Shown here piece by piece: positions 35,245 to 43,726 of a stretch of 64,000 nucleotides of DNA. Where the stretch lies: positions 124,001 to 188,000 of the forward strand of contig NZ_SHKW01000001.1 of NCBI RefSeq assembly GCF_004217555.1, in the 5' to 3' direction. The number at the start of each line of letters is the position of its first letter. Positions within the stretch are counted from its first letter, which is position 1. The notes beneath the pieces are model-generated. The model had not been told where the DNA came from. It was given only the letters and a program-made list of their open reading frames with translations, and ran no database searches. The position numbers and the translations under genes were made by a program. This DNA is from Edaphobacter modestus. Lineage in GTDB: Bacteria > Acidobacteriota > Terriglobia > Terriglobales > Acidobacteriaceae.

Positions 35245-36432
35245 TCAGATGCTTGCAGGCTCCTGCGCTGTAGACTTCGGCCTGTTCTGGTGACGTCCGA
35301 CCTTCTCACGCGAAGCCTTGCGCTTTCTCCAGGAAGCGACTCGACGCAACGATAGAGAAAAGCCGGTCCACACCAACATGAATGCGCTTATGCAAGCCAG
35401 CAGTGCGACAATCCGGCCAACCACGCCGAACATCTCTCCCGTATGGATAAAACGCGCATAGAGTCTCCACTGTCGTCCGGGTGAGTTGTTGGAAAAGTGG
35501 TCCACTCGAACCACGTGACCGTCCTTCCGAGCGAGGACGAGCTGCACGCGTTGTCGCGGATCACTGCCATCTCCCTCTTCGAGCCGGAACGCTACATTCG
35601 GATCTTTTTCGGATGGAAGCCGCATCTCAAGACTCTTCCACCTTGCATCACGCGTCATTGCTGTATGAATCGCCGCATCGAGCGACTGGAACTCGTCAAC
35701 GTGCAGTGGCTTCGCTCTCCGGGGCACAACTTCGGCTCTTTCGGCGGGAGGATGATCTCCAGCGGCACGATAGAGAAGAGCATTAGCCCAGGGGTAGGCC
35801 ATGACGATGCCGGAGAGGGCGATCACCGACAATGGAATTGCCATCCAGAATCCAAATACGTTGTGCCAGTTCCACTCCCGGGCCCGGCCACGAAGACCTC
35901 CTCTGAACAACACAGCAGGGCGAAGATGTTGCCACGTCAGCTTCTTTGGAAACCAAAGGACGAGACCACTCAGAATCATGAACAGGAAGGCGACGACGCA
36001 GGCGTCCTTGATACTTCGCAATCGCTCATGCCTTACACCATTGAGCGCGACCCAACGATGCAGGTCCCTTACGCTCGCAAAGAACCCTCTCAGCCTTCCC
36101 GCTCCGTTGCCAATGACTCGTCCATCACAGGTATTGACCAGAACGACCGAATCCGGCCCGAAGGCGACCTCGGCTGGACGGTGCGAGTCAAAGAAGAGAG
36201 TGAGACTCGTCGCAGAACCTTGCCGATACCCCGACGCGTTCTTCAGCAGATCGGAAGGCGCTACGCATGAAGCGTGGCTGGGGGAAATGATCTGTGAGCT
36301 TCTCTCCGCGAAGGCGACGATTTGCGGTTGGAAGGCAAGAATAGACCCGGTAATGGCAAGAAACCCAATCACTAAGCCAATGATCACCCCGATGGCGAGG
36401 TGAACCCAGAACAGGAGTCGATGGAGGGTCAT
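35245..36432 (-). CDS. PepSY-associated TM protein, siderophore reductase-like
   Basis: The 395-residue protein has four membrane helices: LLFWVHLAIGVIIGLVIGF at the start, VAFLFMILSGLVLWFPK, GFWMAIPLSVIALSGIVMAY and a C-terminal VGRIVALLACISAFMLVWTG. The large loop between the last two is periplasmic (PepSY). Conserved His residues at the helix ends (LHRLLFWVH, DLHRWV, WHNVFGFW, FIHTGEMFG) are the usual haem-ligand pattern. Such proteins reduce ferric siderophores beside TonB receptors. The receptor gene follows after 147 bases. The AT-rich region 36640-36700 upstream probably holds the promoter; no convincing Fur box was seen. Confidence 0.9.
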   Translation of the reverse strand: MTLHRLLFWVHLAIGVIIGLVIGFLAITGSILAFQPQIVAFAERSSQIISPSHASCVAPSDLLKNASGYRQGSATSLTLFFDSHRPAEVAFGPDSVVLVNTCDGRVIGNGAGRLRGFFASVRDLHRWVALNGVRHERLRSIKDACVVAFLFMILSGLVLWFPKKLTWQHLRPAVLFRGGLRGRAREWNWHNVFGFWMAIPLSVIALSGIVMAYPWANALLYRAAGDHPPAERAEVVPRRAKPLHVDEFQSLDAAIHTAMTRDARWKSLEMRLPSEKDPNVAFRLEEGDGSDPRQRVQLVLARKDGHVVRVDHFSNNSPGRQWRLYARFIHTGEMFGVVGRIVALLACISAFMLVWTGFSLSLRRVASWRKRKASREKVGRHQNRPKSTAQEPASI

Positions 36433-36721
36433 CGCGTGACCGCCGAAATCAGTCTGCTGGAACGCTCGACGTCCGTTGTCTGTCGTGGAAGCTTCCTATA
36501 CGCTATCGTCGCCAAGCCAAAGTCTCCTCAATACCCAGGTGAAGACTCGCTCGGCTATACTGCAAGCAATCGTCTGCTTTCGGGGTGTCGGTCTCGAATC
36601 TCCCTTGGTGCTTCGCAAAAAGACAGGCAGGGAGTTTAAATTCCTTTGATTTCAATCTACGACAAAATTAGTCCTATATCAAATTAGGGGACAATTACCT
36701 TGCTGACGAAAAGCCGATATT

Positions 36722-37310
36722 TCATTGTCGACTTGAACGATTCGCAACCATGCTGAGCATTTCGGTAAGGGAGGAGCCCAACATCGGTCCGTGACTGAGT
36801 CCTGGAAATTCTGTAAAGCTCGCCGACACGTTCTCCGTCACAAGACGGTCAGCAAGACTCTTCGCAGCTCCCGGTGGTAAGGAAATCCTCATAATTCCTG
36901 ACGGAAGGTTGCTGGAAGGATGAGCCTGTTCCAGTTCGCCGACCATGATTTCAATATGGGGTTTCCGCTGCGGATTGCGGAGAAAGGCTGGCTCTTCTTT
37001 CAATACAGATACGAAGTTCCAGCATAGCGATGGACTGGCCACGAAAACGGCTGAAACTTTCGGGATGTGTAAACAACACATGCAAAGTAAATAGGCCCGC
37101 CATAGCTGTGACCCCATAAAGTCTGACGGCTGTGGTCAAGTGATGCTATGTCCTGAATTCTCGGTTTGATTCGGCGTTCCATCAGGTCGAAGAGGAGATC
37201 TGCACCTCCTCCGGGACGGCCGGCATCGTCAGCAACCGTTGCAAGGCCAAGAACCGGCGGAGTATAGTTATATGCCCGCGCGGTTATATTGAATGGGGCT
37301 GAGCGAACAA
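36722..37310 (-). pseudogene. Siderophore esterase (alpha/beta hydrolase), broken
   Basis: The minus strand carries the pieces of an IroE/Fes-type esterase in three frames: YNYTPPVLGLATVADDAG, then RQTLWGHSYGG with the nucleophile Ser (about 37105), then LFTLHVLFTHPESFSRF, then VASPSLCWNFVSVLKEEPAF and a C-terminal FPGLSHGPMLGSSL with the catalytic His. Two extra bases in short homopolymers (about 37097 and 37040) separate them. The N-terminal part is missing or diverged. The enzyme would have freed iron by cutting the siderophore taken up by the neighbouring receptor. Confidence 0.75.
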
Positions 37311-37514
37311 GCCAAAGGCCGGGATTAGGGCTTCCGGGCAGGGCCTAAAACGTTCGGTCGCGTCCGGAAAGTTCATGAGCTCCGGTGCAATCCCTCCAAA
37401 AACGCAATTCGATACTTCCGAAGACCCCAATTCTGTCGACTCAGCATGGGAGAGTGTTCCGCTCTCGATTGGAGACAAGATTGAGATTGAGGTACTATCA
37501 GACGGCGTTCCGAC

Positions 37515-37790
37515 TTGCCGACAACCGTCACACGAACTTCAGAGTCACCCAAGAATCTCTTTTCGGACATTGAACAAGCTCGTTTGTTGCTGGCGGCGAT
37601 CAAGATCTGCGACACGGCGCTGATGGGAGTGGCCGATCGAGCGAACGATATGGAACCATCGGATGAACTGCACAAGATCCGGCTCGCGGTCGGATCGGTT
37701 CTGACGGAGATTGATCAACAGCTCATCTCGCCCACTCTTCGGCGGCATCCCGAATTATTACCAGACGCAGAAGAAATGAAGCTTCGCTAA
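37515..37790 (+). CDS. Small helical protein of unknown function
   Basis: The 91-residue frame begins at a TTG (no ATG in frame; a stop lies at 37488) and codes for an amphipathic helix pair: DIEQARLLLAAIKICDTALM, GVADRANDMEPSDELHKIRL, AVGSVLTEIDQQLISPTLRR. The heptad-like Leu/Ile spacing suggests a small helical bundle. The coding look is good but the start is unsure and there is no recognised family. Confidence 0.5.
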   Translation: MPTTVTRTSESPKNLFSDIEQARLLLAAIKICDTALMGVADRANDMEPSDELHKIRLAVGSVLTEIDQQLISPTLRRHPELLPDAEEMKLR

Positions 37791-38287
37791 CCTCTAGTAC
37801 TGAACTTCCCGGGAAACGGGGGGATTTCGGCAAGTTCGACGCTTCCAGGATGGTCGAACTGCGCCGAACTTGCCGGAAACGCGACTTTTCGGCCACAACA
37901 GGATTACTTCCGGCTTGTCGTAATCCGGAAGTTACGCGACTCGCTGCCTGCATGAAGTTCCGCGATGAGGTTTGTGACGGCTTTCATGGGAAACAGTCTC
38001 GCCTATCCGAAGACCTGCTTATCCCATTTATCAGGACTGATCCGTCGAGGATTGCCGATGACGCGCCGGTACTCGGAAAACGATGACTGCAGACGGTCTC
38101 AATTAATGCCATGCCCTGTTAGCGACACATGATACTCAATTTCGTGCCTTACCGTTACCGGCCGCAAGCCGCCAACATCACCAAATCCTGCAACTTGGTG
38201 CTCTCACAACCTGCCCAGTGCACTTAAGACCAGCCCGACCCTAGTTGTAAGATTCTGATTTGCAAAACCATCTTTTGTGGCTAGTAT
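37791..38287. other. Intergenic region with inverted repeats
   Basis: About 500 bases precede the sdh operon. The first 160 hold several overlapping short inverted repeats built on CGGAA/TTCCG (one is listed separately). The part nearest sdh should contain its promoter. A 78-residue plus ORF (37850-38086) crosses the repeats and is not considered real. Confidence 0.4.
37828..37875. repeat. Perfect 11-base inverted repeat
   Basis: CGGCAAGTTCG (37828-37838) and CGAACTTGCCG (37865-37875) pair perfectly with a 26-base loop. About 30 bases further, GGATTAC...GTAATCC and CTTCCGG...CCGGAAG interlock at 37900-37935. No T-run follows, so it is not an ordinary terminator; it may be a palindromic intergenic repeat. 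Confidence 0.5.
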
Positions 38288-39067
38288 ATGACCGACGTGG
38301 GGGCACCCATGGCGAAGTCTTCTGCAGTTGTTCAGATCGGCGGTTTGGGCAGCACGCAGCGGCGGGATGCGTGGTGGGTTGAAATTGTGCCGGTTGCCAT
38401 ACTTCTGGGCGGGTTCGGCATCTACGCTACCTTTCGAGCCTTTGAAGGGAAGTTCTATGCATGGGGGCCTTACCTCTCTCCGTTTTATTCTCCGCTGATC
38501 GATCCTATGCACCACTGGTGGCGGTTTTCCCCGGCACTTTTGATTCTGGCGGGGCCGCTCGGATTCCGAGCGACCTGCTACTACTACCGGAAGGCGTACT
38601 ATCGGGCGTTTTTTCTGGATCCTCCGGCTTGCGCGGTGAGCGAAGGAGGCAGAGAAGCGTATCGCGGTGAGACTCGCTTTCCCTTCATTCTGCAAAACCT
38701 CCATCGCTGGTTCCTTTACGTTGCATTTATCTTTCTCGCCTTCCTGTGGTGGGACGCAATTCGCGCCTTCTTCTTCCCGGAAGGGTTTGGCATCGGCGTG
38801 GGCTCACTTGTCCTTCTGGCAAATATCGTCCTGCTGACTCTTTACACTCTTTCGTGCCACTCCCTGCGTCACCTAGCGGGAGGAAAGCTTGATTGCTTCT
38901 CCTGCACGTCGTTTGGCCCCACGCGTTACACTGCGTGGCGATCGCTCAACGGGCTGAACGCGCGTCATATGCTCTTTGCGTGGATGAGTCTCATCTCAGT
39001 TGGACTGGCCGATCTCTACGTGCGCATGGTGTCCGCAGGTCTCCTTAAGGATATTCGCCTCCTGTGA
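38288..39067 (+). CDS. SDH/fumarate reductase membrane anchor (SdhC-like)
   Basis: The 259-residue protein has about five membrane segments (VEIVPVAILLGGFGIYATF; FSPALLILAGPLGF; RWFLYVAFIFLAFLWWDAI; GVGSLVLLANIVLLTLYTL; HMLFAWMSLISVGLADLYV). Conserved His residues (LHRWFLY, SCHSLRHLAGG) could bind haem b or quinone. It is longer than the usual SdhC and stands alone, with no SdhD. This single-subunit anchor occurs in actinobacterial and acidobacterial SDH operons. An in-frame ATG at 38309 could be the start instead. The stop overlaps the sdhA GTG by four bases. Confidence 0.82.
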   Translation: MTDVGAPMAKSSAVVQIGGLGSTQRRDAWWVEIVPVAILLGGFGIYATFRAFEGKFYAWGPYLSPFYSPLIDPMHHWWRFSPALLILAGPLGFRATCYYYRKAYYRAFFLDPPACAVSEGGREAYRGETRFPFILQNLHRWFLYVAFIFLAFLWWDAIRAFFFPEGFGIGVGSLVLLANIVLLTLYTLSCHSLRHLAGGKLDCFSCTSFGPTRYTAWRSLNGLNARHMLFAWMSLISVGLADLYVRMVSAGLLKDIRLL

Positions 39068-40791
39068 CCGCCGCGTACGAAACCCACGAACACGACGTAC
39101 TCATTATCGGCGCGGGCGGCGCGGGCCTACGGGCGGCAATCGAGGCCTTGTCTCAAGGCGTCAGCGTCGGCGTCGTGTGCAAGTCTCTGCTGGGCAAAGC
39201 CCACACGGTTATGGCTGAAGGCGGCATCGCCGCGGCGATGGCGAACGTGGATGCGTCGGACAACTGGCGCGCGCACTTTCGCGACACTATGCGCGGCGGG
39301 AAATTCCTGAACAACTGGCGCATGGCCCAGCTTCACGCCCAGGAAGCTCCTGAACGCGTACGCGAACTGGAACAATGGGGCGCCCTCTTCGATCGCACGG
39401 AGAACGGCGAAATTCTGCAACGAGCCTTCGGAGGCCACACCTTCAAACGGTTATGCCATGTCGGTGACCGCACTGGCCTCGAGATGATCCGCACCTTGCA
39501 GGATCGCGGCGTGCACCAGGGCATCGATGTTTACATGGAGTGCACGATTACACGTCTGCTCAAAGACGGCGACCGTATCGCTGGCGCTTTCGGCTACTGG
39601 CGCGAGCAGGGGCGCTTCGTCGTTTTCAAGGCTAAGTCTGTGGTCATCTGCACGGGCGGCATCGGCAAAGCCTGGAAGATCACGTCGAACTCCTGGGAAT
39701 ACACAGGGGACGGTATGGCACTCGCCTATGATGCGGGTGCCGACCTGATGGACATGGAGTTCGTCCAGTTTCATCCCACCGGAATGGTGTGGCCGCCGGG
39801 CGTGCAAGGCATTCTCGTGACTGAAGCCGTGCGTGGCGAAGGCGGCGTCCTCCGCAATAAGGATGGCGAGCGCTTCATGGAGCGCTACGACCCAAAGAAA
39901 CTTGAACTTTCTACTCGCGACGTGGTTGCGCGTTCGATCTACACCGAAGTGCGTGAGGGCCGCGGAACCGAGCACGGAGGCGCATTTCTCGACATCTCTC
40001 ACAAGCCAGCCGAGTACGTAAAGCGAAAACTGCCCAGCATGTATCACCAGTTCATGGAACTGGCTGACGTGGACATCACGAAGGGGCCTATGGAGGTGGG
40101 CCCTACCTGTCACTACATGATGGGCGGAATCCGTGTGGATGCAGAGTCGGCGCAGAGCTCAATTCCAGGGCTCTTTGCAGCGGGAGAATCCGCTGCCGGC
40201 CTGCATGGTGCAAACCGGCTGGGAGGCAATTCACTCTCTGATCTGCTGGTGTTCGGCCGGCGAGCGGGACTGGCGGCCGCTGAGTACGCCAAGCGGAGCA
40301 TGGCACCCGCGATCGATTCCTCGCAAATCGGGGATGCGGAACGGCAGATGCTCTTGCCCTTCGAGCGCTCCGGCGGAGAAAGCCCTTACGCAATACACGA
40401 TGATTTGCAGGGCGTCATGCAGAGCTTTGTCGGCATTTTTCGCAACGAGGAAGACCTGCGCCGGGCTTTATCGGAGATCGACAAGCTAAAAGAGCGCGCG
40501 TCCCGCGTGCATGTAGAAGGTTCGCGGCTCTTCAACCCCGGCTGGCACCTGGCGCGGGATCTGCAGAGCATGTTGACCATCGCTGAAGCGGTCACGCGCA
40601 GCGCAGTCGCGCGCCGCGAGAGCCGTGGCGCTCACAGTCGCATCGATTACCTCGCTCTGGATGATGCGTGGGGAAAGGTGCATAATATCGTGGTGAAAAG
40701 GGCGGACACGATGACGCTCGTCGAAACCCCGGTCCTCGAGATGCCGGATGAACTGAACCAATTACTCGCAGAAGAGGGTGGAGCTAAATAG
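39064..40791 (+). CDS. sdhA: Succinate dehydrogenase / fumarate reductase flavoprotein subunit
   Basis: SdhA oxidises succinate to fumarate with covalent FAD. The 575 residues start at GTG (GTGA overlap with the anchor gene). The FAD-binding DVLIIGAGGAGLRAAIEA is at residues 12-29; KAHTVMAEGGIAAAM holds the His flavin-link site (about 45); the substrate blocks FVQFHPTGMVWP and RGEGGVLRNKDGERFM are at about 240-270; and HGANRLGGNSLSDLLVFGR is near 385. All active-site motifs are intact. The enzyme faces the cytoplasm and hands electrons to SdhB. Confidence 0.95.
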   Translation: MTAAYETHEHDVLIIGAGGAGLRAAIEALSQGVSVGVVCKSLLGKAHTVMAEGGIAAAMANVDASDNWRAHFRDTMRGGKFLNNWRMAQLHAQEAPERVRELEQWGALFDRTENGEILQRAFGGHTFKRLCHVGDRTGLEMIRTLQDRGVHQGIDVYMECTITRLLKDGDRIAGAFGYWREQGRFVVFKAKSVVICTGGIGKAWKITSNSWEYTGDGMALAYDAGADLMDMEFVQFHPTGMVWPPGVQGILVTEAVRGEGGVLRNKDGERFMERYDPKKLELSTRDVVARSIYTEVREGRGTEHGGAFLDISHKPAEYVKRKLPSMYHQFMELADVDITKGPMEVGPTCHYMMGGIRVDAESAQSSIPGLFAAGESAAGLHGANRLGGNSLSDLLVFGRRAGLAAAEYAKRSMAPAIDSSQIGDAERQMLLPFERSGGESPYAIHDDLQGVMQSFVGIFRNEEDLRRALSEIDKLKERASRVHVEGSRLFNPGWHLARDLQSMLTIAEAVTRSAVARRESRGAHSRIDYLALDDAWGKVHNIVVKRADTMTLVETPVLEMPDELNQLLAEEGGAK

Positions 40792-40802
40792 CGGAGGCAG
40801 CC

Positions 40803-41558
40803 GTGGCTGATGTCCCGATGGCACAGGCAACGTTGCAGGTCTTCCGGGGTGACCGGGAAGATGGCAAGGCCGTTGAGTATCAAGTCCCGCTCGTTCCCGG
40901 GATGGTCGTGCTCGATGCGTTGCATTCGGTTCAGGCGCACCAGGCACCAGATCTCGCCATTCGCTGGAATTGCAAGGCGGGTAAATGCGGCTCGTGCTCG
41001 GCCGAGGTCAATGGTCGTCCGAGGCTCATGTGCAAGACGCGGATAGACTCGCTTCCACTCGACCAGCCCATCATCATCTTTCCCATGAAGGCATTCCCGG
41101 TCATCAAGGATCTGGTGACTGACGTCTCCTGGAATTTCAAAGTGAATCGAAAGATCACGCCTTTCCAGCCGCGTCCCGGCGTCGAATGGAAGATGTACCA
41201 GCGCGATGTGGATCGCGTGCAGGAATTTCGTAAGTGTATTGAATGTTTTCTCTGCCAGAATGTCTGCCACGTCCTGCGAGAGCACCACAAACAAGAGGAA
41301 TTTGGCGGACCACGCTTCTTCGTGCGCACGGCTTCGCTTGAGATGCATCCCCTTGACGGCGTCTCGCGAGCCCGGATGTTGAAGGAGGAACTGGGTCTCG
41401 GGCTCTGCAACATCACCAAGTGCTGCACCGAGGTGTGTCCCGAGGATATCCACATCACCGACAACGCCATCATCCCGCTCAAGGAGCGGGTCGTGGATGA
41501 GTACTATGATCCGCTGCTCATGCTTATCCGCAAGATCCGCAGCGCCGGAAAAGCCTAG
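40803..41558 (+). CDS. sdhB: Succinate dehydrogenase / fumarate reductase iron-sulfur subunit
   Basis: The 251-residue protein carries the three clusters in order: the [2Fe-2S] domain with CKAGKCGSCSAEVNG and C in LMCKTR (about 60-80), the [4Fe-4S] motif CIECFLCQNVCHV (about 145) and the [3Fe-4S] motif CNITKCCTEVCPEDI (about 205). It connects SdhA to the quinone site of the anchor. It begins 11 bases after sdhA with a GCGGAGG-type box overlapping the region. Confidence 0.95.
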   Translation: MADVPMAQATLQVFRGDREDGKAVEYQVPLVPGMVVLDALHSVQAHQAPDLAIRWNCKAGKCGSCSAEVNGRPRLMCKTRIDSLPLDQPIIIFPMKAFPVIKDLVTDVSWNFKVNRKITPFQPRPGVEWKMYQRDVDRVQEFRKCIECFLCQNVCHVLREHHKQEEFGGPRFFVRTASLEMHPLDGVSRARMLKEELGLGLCNITKCCTEVCPEDIHITDNAIIPLKERVVDEYYDPLLMLIRKIRSAGKA

Positions 41559-41575
41559 TTGTAAAGGAAGGCGCC

Positions 41576-42082
41576 ATGACATACGAGCTAAAACACATCT
41601 CACCAGCAGGCATCACCGAAGCCATCGCAAAGGCGGAACGCTACCGCAGTCTCAGCGAACCGGAAGAAGCAGAGTCGATCTGTCGCGATATCCTGATCAT
41701 CGAACCACAACATCAACTTGCATTGCGGTTGCTCGGGCTTGCCCTTACAGATCAGTTCACAGGCGGCGCGGCCGATCGTTACCGCGAAGCGGAATCGACC
41801 TTCCAGCAACTCAACGACCCCTATGAGCGGCTCTACTATGCAGGAATTCTTTACGAACGACGCGCGAAGTCGCAGCTCAATGCCGGACTACCGTCTTATA
41901 CGCTGCTACCTCTCTTCGACCAGGCTCTGCGCTCATTCGCTGAGGCCGAAACAATCCGCCCAGCAGGAAACGACGATACCATCCTTCGCTGGAATCGCTG
42001 CGTACGACTGTTGCAAACCACAACCTATGAATGGGAACAGGAACCGGCTTCGTTCGATGTGCAGGATGCATCCCCGACATAG
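41576..42082 (+). CDS. TPR-like protein following sdhB
   Basis: The 168-residue soluble protein is made of antiparallel helices with tetratricopeptide character: AIAKAERYRSLSEPEEAESI, CRDILIIEPQHQLALRLLGL, then YERLYYAGILYERRAK and ALRSFAEAETIRPA. Acidobacterial sdh operons often end with such a gene. An AAGGAAGG box precedes the ATG, only 17 bases after sdhB, so it is part of the operon. It may help complex assembly; that is inference. Confidence 0.75.
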   Translation: MTYELKHISPAGITEAIAKAERYRSLSEPEEAESICRDILIIEPQHQLALRLLGLALTDQFTGGAADRYREAESTFQQLNDPYERLYYAGILYERRAKSQLNAGLPSYTLLPLFDQALRSFAEAETIRPAGNDDTILRWNRCVRLLQTTTYEWEQEPASFDVQDASPT

Positions 42083-42299
42083 GTGATCGGTGACGTAGAG
42101 TTTTTCTACGGGCGGCCGAAGGGACTTGCTCATCCCACACCCTAGCTCGGCCAACGATGTATGCCTTCGATCAGGACTTTCGAATTATTTTTGTAGTGGT
42201 CCTCACCTTACGCTCGGAAGGTTCTCTCTTTCCCGCGTTGACTGTTAATCATCAAATTAATCCCGGCATCATCAGCTATGGCCGCGCGACGATGAATGA

Positions 42300-42640
42300 A
42301 TGCATCAACAACTCTACCTCTGCGTATCTGCATCGCTCGTCGGCTTGGCTGGGAGGTTTGCCGCGCTGGATTTGCTGCTTGGAGTGGTTGGGCTTTATGG
42401 AATGATTGGTTATTCCGCTAGTCAACGTGCGAGATCGGCGTGTGTGCATGGATCTTGGTGCGGAGCGTCGTTCTGTTTATCGGTTGATTTTGAGAGACGC
42501 TGGATTGCTGGCCATTACTGGAATTGTTGCCGGGATGGGAGGCTCGATAGCTGCTGAACCACTGATGCGGAAGTTGTTGTTTGGGGTCAAACATGGATGT
42601 TTCTACGCTGGTTGCCGGATGGTCGGCTACTCTTCCAGAA
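42300..42640 (+). pseudogene. ADOP/MacB-type FtsX permease C-terminal remnant
   Basis: Three frames in turn give FAALDLLLGVVGLYGMIGYS ASQRA, then DLGAERRSVYRLILRDAGLL and PLMRKLLFGVK, then DVSTLVAGWSATLPEP. This is the last membrane region of acidobacterial macrolide-export-like permeases, normally about 800 residues. Only the end remains, with two frame changes, and it runs directly into the integrase remnant. Confidence 0.75.
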
Positions 42641-42652
42641 CCTGCCGGCGAC

Positions 42653-43060
42653 TCAGCGATTTGGTTCGATTCCGATGTGATTATTGACGGCCGACCAAAT
42701 CCGCTGCTTGCAGCCAAGGTATCGGTCAGTCGTTCGAACCGAGACATGTCCCAGCAGGAACTGGATCCGCTCCAGTTCGCCTCCTGAAGCATTGCACAGA
42801 CGAGCGCACGTCCGCCGTAGGTCATGAGGGGCCAGTTTAGGCATACCGACCCTTTTCGCGCAATCCTTCACAATGTGCCAGATCGACTTTTCCGTCATGC
42901 AGTCTCCCCATGTCCTCCCCATCCTGGTGACCCTGCGAAAGATCCTGCCCCGGGCAATTACAGCGCCCTTTATCCACTCGTCCAACTGCCCTTTCACCCA
43001 CTCGGGGGACCAGAGCCGACTGGACGATTCTCCTGGCCAACTCATTGCAGCGGCTGAGCA
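42653..43060 (-). mobile_element. Tyrosine recombinase (integrase) C-terminal remnant
   Basis: The minus strand reads IWHIVKDCAKRVGMPKLAPH, HDLRRTCARLCNASGGELER and IQFLLGHVSVRTTDRYLGCK. These are the C-terminal HxxR, LxGH and Tyr nucleophile motifs of phage-type integrases, all intact. About 135 residues remain; the first catalytic Arg half is missing. It replaces the end of the VOC gene with which it overlaps by a few bases, so a site-specific or illegitimate junction lies near 43050. Confidence 0.8.
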
Positions 43061-43404
43061 AATGACAGTTCGTGGCCATCCGGATCGAGCATGTCGAAAT
43101 AGCATTCACCCCAGGACGCGTCGCGTGGGATTTCGGGATTGAATCCTCTCTCCTTCAGATGTGTCCAAAACGCATGCAAGTCCGTAACGTGGAAGATCAG
43201 CCGGCCCCCACCGCGACACACTGTCACCTTGTTCGAGGTTTAGAATCGCAGATTCTGAATTGTTCGCTTGCAGCGAGGAGAAACTTGCCTCTTCTCCGCC
43301 GTAAAGCAGCTCATGCCGAGCACATCTCGGTAAAACTGCACCGACGCTTGCATGTTCAAGACGCGAAACGTGATCGCAGAGATCCTTTCAATTGTTGGCG
43401 CCAT
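43042..43404 (-). pseudogene. VOC-family (glyoxalase-like) protein, broken
   Basis: The frame from ATG 43404 reads MAPTIERISAITFRVLNMQA, SVQFYRDVLGMSCFTAEK, the first half of a vicinal-oxygen-chelate fold, and stops at 43240. The second half, RLIFHVTDLHAFWTHLKERG and FDMLDPDGHELSFAQPL, lies in another frame to 43042. One or more indels around 43260 and a short loss separate them. It would be a small metalloenzyme or resistance-type protein. Confidence 0.75.
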
Positions 43405-43521
43405 ACGTCGGCAGTGTACGTCGAATTTACTTTTCGGAGGGCATCGGGTAACGATTGAACCTGCTCCAGCCACGGGTCTAGAATCCAGCTGCAGCCACTT
43501 CTTAGACTGCGGGAGGTCTGT

Positions 43522-43689
43522 ATGCCCCACTATGAGTTCTTCTGCAACGCCTGCAAAAAAACATTCGAGAAGATTCTCACCATGGCAGAGCATGACGCGG
43601 AAAAGACCGCCTGCCCGCACTGCGGCAGTCACGAGGTAGAACAGTGCTGGTCTGCCTTCTCTGCCGTCACTTCGAAGAAGAGCGCCTGA
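43522..43689 (+). CDS. FmdB-type zinc-ribbon protein
   Basis: The 55-residue protein MPHYEFFCNACKKTFEKILT... carries a four-Cys zinc ribbon, CNAC near residue 8 and CPHC near residue 34. This start (PxYEFxCxxC) is the signature of the FmdB/CxxC_CXXC_SSSS putative regulatory family. A GGGAGG box lies just before the ATG. The gene is followed by the Mth938-like gene on the same strand after about 37 bases. Confidence 0.85.
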   Translation: MPHYEFFCNACKKTFEKILTMAEHDAEKTACPHCGSHEVEQCWSAFSAVTSKKSA

Positions 43690-43726
43690 ACACAGCAGCG
43701 CCCAAACACAGTACGGGGAGGTGCGT

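Noticed and set aside
36640..36700. Fur or DtxR box upstream of the PepSY/TonB genes
   Set aside because: The AT-rich stretch has CTAATTT repeated twice, but no palindrome close to either consensus.
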